A DNA stretch of 64,000 bases from Siderastrea radians (lineage: Eukaryota; Cnidaria; Anthozoa; Scleractinia; Rhizangiidae): NCBI GenBank assembly GCA_964017195.1, contig OZ024888.1, positions 19,818,201-19,882,200 on the forward strand, given 5' to 3'. Position numbers and translations under genes: made by a program. The notes beneath the pieces were generated by a model. That model searched no databases and was not told where the DNA came from. It worked only from the letters and a program-made list of their open reading frames with translations. This document shows positions 58,537 to 64,000 of this stretch, piece by piece (the stretch's first letter is position 1; each line of letters starts with the position of its first letter).

Positions 58537-60675
58537 TTCCGGCATCGTGCATTTTCAGGAAACTAGTCGATCAAATTATAATATGCATGACAATAAATAA
58601 AACGTGTCCAACCTGAAATCAATAGTTATAATTACTGCTTTGATCGAGCTGGAAGCTAATATTTCAATGTTGCTCACCTCCGTTACCTGAATTCCCAAAC
58701 ACAGGGGATTTTTCAAACTGCACTGTGGTACAGTTCCATCTTCTGTAGCGAAACTGATGCTGGCATTCCTGCACGGCGATTGTAGCTCCAAACTTGACGC
58801 TGTTCATTACATCAATATTCCTCTTACAGACTTGTACCTGTCTGTTATTGAGATGGTCACCCAATTCATCACAGCTTCGCCTGCTTTTGAAGCTGGCTAC
58901 AGAGCCAGTGAGGGCCAGTGACCTGTAAATACCACATAAATATCACTTAACAAGTGCAGTTGAGCCAAGCTGGTAGTAAAACTGTGAGCCCTGACGGCAT
59001 GAATTAAACAAAAGATATCATGAACCGTGTTTAAAAAAGCTAAGCTGCCAACAATCGTTTAAAGGAACAGAGATTGATGATATCCGCTTAGCAGTAAAGT
59101 AATTATGGACGCTGCTATGACAAGTAATTAAGTCCAAAGCTGAAAAAAGGGCGAAAAAGAAATTGTTGTGTACCACAGCTTTCATTTGAATAATTACAGG
59201 TGATGATTCTTTCAACAAACGTAAAAGTTACGTGTGCAACCACTATGGCTTTGCAGATATTTGCTTCGTCAAAAAAAAGAATACTCTTATGTTGGTCAAA
59301 AAAAAAACAACTAAACCGAATTCTAAATGACACACTTGACGTTTGAGTCTGTTAATAAAACGCGCGGCTAACGTGTGTCCATTCAAATAAAGAGATCGAG
59401 AAGTAGGTTCCGGTGGAATTGTTTACACTGTTATACAAGGTGGTTCTAAATTTCGAGGCTGTGGGCCTTTCAAGTGAAAAGTTTTGAGCAGAAATTTCCT
59501 GCAGAGTTCCTAGATGATGCTGTGCATTATGTGGTTCTACTTTTGTGTCTGTGGATAAAATCCTAAAGTGTGATCATTCAGATGCACGCCACTTTAGCAG
59601 CGCCCTTCATTGGTATTCACTAATACCTTTCCTAATACCTTTTATTTCTCGACTTTAAACTTCGGGGAAATAAATTTGCCAACAAAATTTCGCAGAAATG
59701 GTTTTCACGATGGATGAGCTACGTAGGAAAACGAATTACAAGGGTCGCAGTCGAAAAAATATAATTTTATTGCGGCAATTAAACACCGAACTTGGGCTGT
59801 CGCTACTATCGGTTGTTTACATCTTGCATTTGTACGAGTTTTATCACACTATCGTGAACACTGAAATGTTTAATATCTCTGCATTTCTAATGATTAATTT
59901 TCACTGGTTCAGTTCTCTTCTCACAAACCTTTACGGTGAGCGCAAATTTAAACCGCGTGAAATTAGAAAACATGACGACTAAATAAAGATTTAATAGGTT
60001 TTACTACTTAAAATTCGCTACAAGTCTTCAGAGAGACTATGCACCTCTTGTATCAATTAACCTTAAAAGCTCCTAGTTTCGACGGGCAGGCTTTTCTATT
60101 CAAATATAGTTTGTCCATTTGCAAATAATTCAAAAACACAAAGTCGCAGTAGTTTGCTGCCGGGCCTGTACCCAGGCACGAAGTCATAAACAAAAACTAA
60201 ATCACAGGAAGAAAACTAATTCACTATCACTAATAAGGTATAAGCTACTTTGTCAAAAACTCTTTTTATATAGAAAGTTCCCGGGACCACATGATACAAT
60301 GAGCACTGTATTTACTCGCGCGCAGACAAAACTATTTACTGAATATTTGTCGCGTTTTCTTGTAGTAGAATTCGGACAAGTTGAAAAAAGCCGTTCTCGT
60401 ATCGTGACAGTATATCACGTTTGTAAGAAAAAAAAACAAAGAACGCATACTCGTAATTCTCAAACCAGTATATTATGAAAGGAAGGCAAATCTGTAGACA
60501 TCAGTCTATAATGATATAAAGTAATTCTGTCGACGGCAGTAAAAACAGAAAACAAACTTACAACCATTATTTACGTGGATACTTACAGCCATTGGCTTGG
60601 CGTGACAGGAGAGATGAATAAAAACTCAAGTGCTACCAAGGTATGAATCAGTCCAACTATCTTGAACAACACCAT
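56162..60675 (-). CDS. Wnt4: Wnt4 secreted signalling protein
   Basis: Four exons (60587-60675, 58678-58922, 57788-58068, 56162-56629) join into 1,083 nt for 360 residues, close to the vertebrate Wnt4 length. Features in order: a signal peptide (MVLFKIVG...PSQW), 24 cysteines as in canonical Wnts, [22 protein letters not shown], the acylated-serine motif CHGVSGSC (Ser221, the site of palmitoleoylation by Porcupine), and the cysteine-rich C-terminus ending [18 protein letters not shown]. Orthology rests on DGATEVE, ALVPRN, KPHT and SPDFC, which are Wnt4 hallmarks, in one block after the acyl site. The protein is secreted via Wntless and binds Frizzled on neighbouring cells. A 5' non-coding exon is likely. 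It converges with MASP. No frameshift or lost key residue was seen. Confidence 0.95.
57788..58068 (-). CDS. Wnt4: Wnt4 exon 3
   Basis: It encodes [47 protein letters not shown] and [11 protein letters not shown]. The acceptor is TTGTTAG; the donor GTGTGT leaves phase 0. Confidence 0.95.
58480..58536. repeat. (ATC)n microsatellite in Wnt4 intron 2
   Basis: An uninterrupted array of about 18 ATC units on the plus strand, between Wnt4 exons 3 and 2. Confidence 0.97.
58678..58922 (-). CDS. Wnt4: Wnt4 exon 2
   Basis: It encodes [45 protein letters not shown] and [10 protein letters not shown]. The acceptor is ATTTACAG. The donor GAG|GTGAGC was chosen because the resulting length matches Wnt4; an in-frame donor lies 9 nt upstream (CAG|GTAACG). 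Confidence 0.93.
58923..60586. other. Wnt4 intron 1
   Basis: It contains two open frames on the plus strand (59,698-59,982 and 60,119-60,478) with no domain I recognise. They are likely chance frames in intronic DNA, though the first (94 codons, starting ATGGTTTTCACGATGG) has a fair start context. Confidence 0.5.
60587..60675 (-). CDS. Wnt4: Wnt4 exon 1: signal peptide
   Basis: The ATG at 60,675-60,673 begins a hydrophobic leader, [18 protein letters not shown]. The frame is open upstream, but this Met starts a clean signal peptide and follows a probable 5' UTR splice acceptor. The donor GTAAGT at 60,586 leaves phase 2. Confidence 0.88.
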
Positions 60676-60703
60676 CTTCGCTGCTGTGCAAGCGGCTTCT
60701 TTA

Positions 60704-60720
60704 TCTGGCGAAGAAAAAGA
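60704..60720 (-). other. Probable splice acceptor of a Wnt4 5' UTR intron
   Basis: The minus strand reads TCTTTTTCTTCGCCAG just 30 nt before the Wnt4 start codon. A pyrimidine tract plus CAG here suggests an upstream non-coding exon, so the promoter probably lies further right. The donor was not located. Confidence 0.5.
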
Positions 60721-63700
60721 ACGAAGGGTTATGATCAGAATTTGATGAACAAAAGACCAATCTATCCTACTTATGAAATCCCCTAGGCGGGTCTCGTTCA
60801 AAGTCCTGCCGCCTTATATCACATGATAAAGTAGACAAAGTGATTTGTAAAAATGACGGCACTTTTACTCAATGAGATTCTCTTATTGGGAGAAGCACAG
60901 CTTAATTAAAAAGCACTATTAGGATGCAAAGCAATGCGGCTATGACGCAACCAGCAAAATGGCCTTCTCTTCGGAAGCGTTTTCCATGGAAATAAGCAAA
61001 AGGAGGAAGAAATCCTAAAAAGTAAGTTTTCTTACTAACAAGTGTCCACCTGCAGCGGAGGTAATACTTAATTACTGGTTTGTCACTTCTTTGCCGTATT
61101 ATTTAACACTAATGTCTTTGTCTTTGTGAACAACGAAAAGTTGTTAAGTCATGACAAAAGTATATCACAATTATCTCATCTTTATACGTGAAGACAGTTT
61201 CGTTGGACTAAATACAGTTTAGAAATAGTAGATAAACGGATAACTCCAGCTCTAATGTGAGCTCCTTGTATTTCAAACGGTGTTTGTGTGAGATATCAGT
61301 TTTATTTACCCGTGCGATCAATTTATTGGTTTAAATTGTTTATGAAGATCAGGCTAGACTCTTTTCAATGGAGTTTAAGCCCATAATAAATGAATGCGCA
61401 CTTTGTCGGCTTATGTTGCGTGTTCGATCACGAGCGAATCAACTCAATGCAAAAAGTGTGTTTGCTGCGTCTCAACGTAACACTTAAAGGCAAAAAACAC
61501 GAATACATGTGGCTTAGCAGGAGCAAAGTAAGTGCCGTAATTCAAAAGGGTTTGTACCTTTTACGAAACCAGTCTTAAGAAGTTATTACTGAATAAATAC
61601 TCAAGAACAATGTTCGAGAGATGGCTATGAAATCATTAAGCAACAACTTTTCTTCGTGCCATTTATAAAACTGACTCTAGTTTTGATGCGTGTATGACAC
61701 CTGCTTTTAAGTGGAGACTTAGCTTATTATTTATTAGATCGATTTAATTGCCTTTGTTACAGCTATTTTAGCTAGCGCTCCTGTGAATAAAATGCAAGGT
61801 TAAATTTTTTGTGCACCTCTAATTGTGGAAGACATTTTACCTTTTCAAACGTCCTTTAACTCGTCTCTGCGCTTAAGGGACTTAACCAAGAAATCAGCTT
61901 ACTTGAGCTGACTTAGAAAAAGTTAAAAGAATATTTTTTCCTTGCACAGATAGAGTTAGGAATAACTTGATGCCCTACCTTAGAAGTGATGAAACCTTTG
62001 TACAGTTAGTTAGAAACCTTTTCTTTTTTGCCTCTACTTTCAGTCACCCGGTCTTTTTTTACTATGGCACTGTCGTCTGACTCGAACTTGTTTGATCGGG
62101 TTCTTTTCGGTTCGATTTAATTGTAAGTCTGGCAGCAGTTGTTTGTAACGCCTTCACATCCCAAGGGACCTCACACCCAGACAAACCCACACAAACAGTT
62201 TTTTAAAACGAGCGGTGATGTGAACGACAACATATTGAACTTTCTTATAGTTACAAAAACCGTCACCATTGCATGCTTTATGCGTGTGTGATATGTTGTA
62301 AGCCGGGCTTGAGACGGACATCGGTATTAACTTCATACTCGTTGACACAATGTTTTGTAGCATGTTTGTGTTTACAAACAACAATGCCATCTTAAGTGCC
62401 ATAATTAATATGAGCTCACTGTGGGCATTATGTAAATAAACAATTAACAGACCGGAATACTGTTTTTATATCGGTTTTAAAGACTTCCGTATTTTCTCAT
62501 AACTAGTTTTGTTAAGCCTTTTAATCTTGGCAATCGGCATGATTATAGTTTTCAGAGCTTTTTAACCCTGCGGTCACTCGTTTTTATGGTTTGAAAGCAC
62601 GTTTCCATTCATACGCAACAAAAAAATATGTCAAATATCTAGTGAAATAATTTTTAACAAAATGGAGCTATGCGAAACATTTCCCCGTAAGCCTTCCTAA
62701 TGAACTTGTTTAATTAAAAAAGTTATCCGAACAAGCGCGAACAATAAACATACCACTGCATTTTAATCGTCTATTCGGTAATTGAAAAGCTTGTGATAAA
62801 TTAAATATTTTTGTTATCAGTCAATTTTGTTAAGGCGCGAAATCCTTTGAAGTAAATTTCTGAAACGTTCACTAACTCAGTTAACGGAAGACACCAGACT
62901 TAAGTTTACTGATCGACTGTACTGGATATAGAGCTGCTCTATGTCATAACATGTTCATTTAGGCAATCCCTGTGTAATCTTACATATTGATTAGCAATTT
63001 TTTTCTTTCAATGTTGTAATTTTTTTTAAATATTTAAAGCAGTCTGCAATACTCTGTTAAGAGTGAAGACTTAACTGATAAATAAACAAAGAAACAGAAT
63101 GCAATAGCTAGCACTTCCAGGAGTTTTGCGATAAATTGATCTGTAAATGTTTTAGCGATGTACGACAAGTTAAATTGATCAATCGGATTGTCATATAAAC
63201 ATAGTTTTTCGCGCCACATTTGCCTCTTTTCAATAAAAGCAAAAAGACCGCAAAGTCATGTATTTATTGCATATTTGAGTTGATCAGACAGAATTGTAAA
63301 TTTTGTTTCTGATATCTGCGTAATCACGTCAACTCAACTTTGATTTGGTAAACAAACAAAAAACAACATTTCTGCTTTTTGTTATTTGCTAGAAAGCCCT
63401 ATTTTCTCTATCAGTACTAAGAATTAGCTTGAAACGTCCGCAGCGTGCATGAAGTAAAACAAAACTGCGTGAGTTTATTAGCCTATGCCACTACAATGTA
63501 TATAGCCGGCTACGATCCAAGTCGACAAATTTCGCTTTTTTTTACAGTGATTTAAAAAAGTGCCATCTAACAAGTCAGAGAAATCAGGTGAGCACAGGCA
63601 GCCTCCATATACTTCTACCAAGTCACCAGTTTGTAGACGTTCGTTTAAGAAGACAATCCAATACCCCATGGGAAGTTATTGAGATGAGTCCAAGGAGATG

Positions 63701-64000
63701 ACGTTGGGGACAAATTGGACACTGACCTCGACTTAGACAAAAAGGTTGCCCAAACGGTGATCAATATTAATGCGGTTTGTCTTCTGTTATCAACACTGGC
63801 TTTAGACTACTTGCTTCTCTCTTAACTGAAATCCTGTGACAGGTGGTTGAAATCCAACGATGTTTAAGAAGGAAAATTGGATTCATGTTGCTAAACCGAA
63901 AAGGAATCGAAAAAAGAATTATTTTGTCTCCTTCTCACACGGAATCAAAACTTGAGTCACCTTTTCAGTGTGGTTCAAATTACTCAAGAGTTCGGAAAAA
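60721..64000. other. Upstream region of Wnt4, no recognisable coding
   Basis: No further exon was identified. A TCF/LEF-like CTTTGAT (63,338-63,344) lies 3 nt from a FOX-like GTAAACA (63,348-63,354). Another FOX-like cluster, TGTTTACA and GTAAATAAACA, lies at about 62,365-62,445. These short words are only suggestive of enhancer function. Confidence 0.4.

Noticed and set aside
59698..60478. Two plus-strand open frames in Wnt4 intron 1
   Set aside because: No known domain and no splice context; I could not support a nested gene.
1..64000. CRISPR arrays, operons, tRNA or rRNA genes
   Set aside because: No spaced direct-repeat array, no polycistronic layout and no recognisable tRNA, 5S or snRNA sequence was seen; the window is animal nuclear DNA. 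A tRNAscan or Rfam search could still reveal a small RNA I missed.

Overview
This is nuclear DNA from an early-branching animal, most likely an anthozoan cnidarian (sea anemone or coral). The evidence is a set of intron-rich genes with GT-AG introns, a Wnt4 orthologue, a MASP-type complement protease, secreted mosaic proteins built from phase-1 exons, and introns full of small inverted-repeat transposons and microsatellites. Nothing looks prokaryotic. The species cannot be fixed from the window.

Three genes can be read exon by exon. (1) Minus strand, 29,720 to 11,442: a 13-exon gene for a secreted protein of about 1,425 residues with an unusual domain order: signal peptide, CUB, calcium-binding EGF, two cadherin-like domains, animal haem peroxidase, a cysteine-rich WxxW module and a DNRLRE/CBM96-like module. 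All exons join in frame. (2) Plus strand, 39,487 to 50,220: a MASP gene (CUB-EGF-CUB-CCP-CCP-trypsin) in eight visible coding exons; the signal-peptide exon was not found. (3) Minus strand, 60,675 to 56,162: a complete four-exon Wnt4 gene encoding 360 residues.

Layout: 1-11 kb has no recognisable gene. 11.4-29.7 kb is the peroxidase gene. About 29.7-39.5 kb is the interval between two divergent genes, holding simple repeats and a decayed Penelope-like reverse transcriptase. 39.5-50.2 kb is MASP. 50.2-56.2 kb is a convergent intergenic stretch with MITE remnants. 56.2-60.7 kb is Wnt4, and the rest is its upstream DNA.

The peroxidase and MASP genes are transcribed away from each other, and both begin their mature proteins with a CUB exon followed by a calcium-binding EGF exon, all bounded by phase-1 introns. 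This suggests that the peroxidase could have picked up its N-terminal module by a local inverted exon duplication from MASP, or that the two share a regulatory region. Against shared function, the calcium ligands of the MASP-type CUB appear to be lost in the peroxidase CUB. The mosaic peroxidase is the most novel item here. The main mobile elements are a 4.7 kb fold-back transposon with a 7-bp target duplication inside the peroxidase gene, a three-copy palindromic TTAA MITE family, another TTAA MITE inside MASP, and a Penelope-like remnant.
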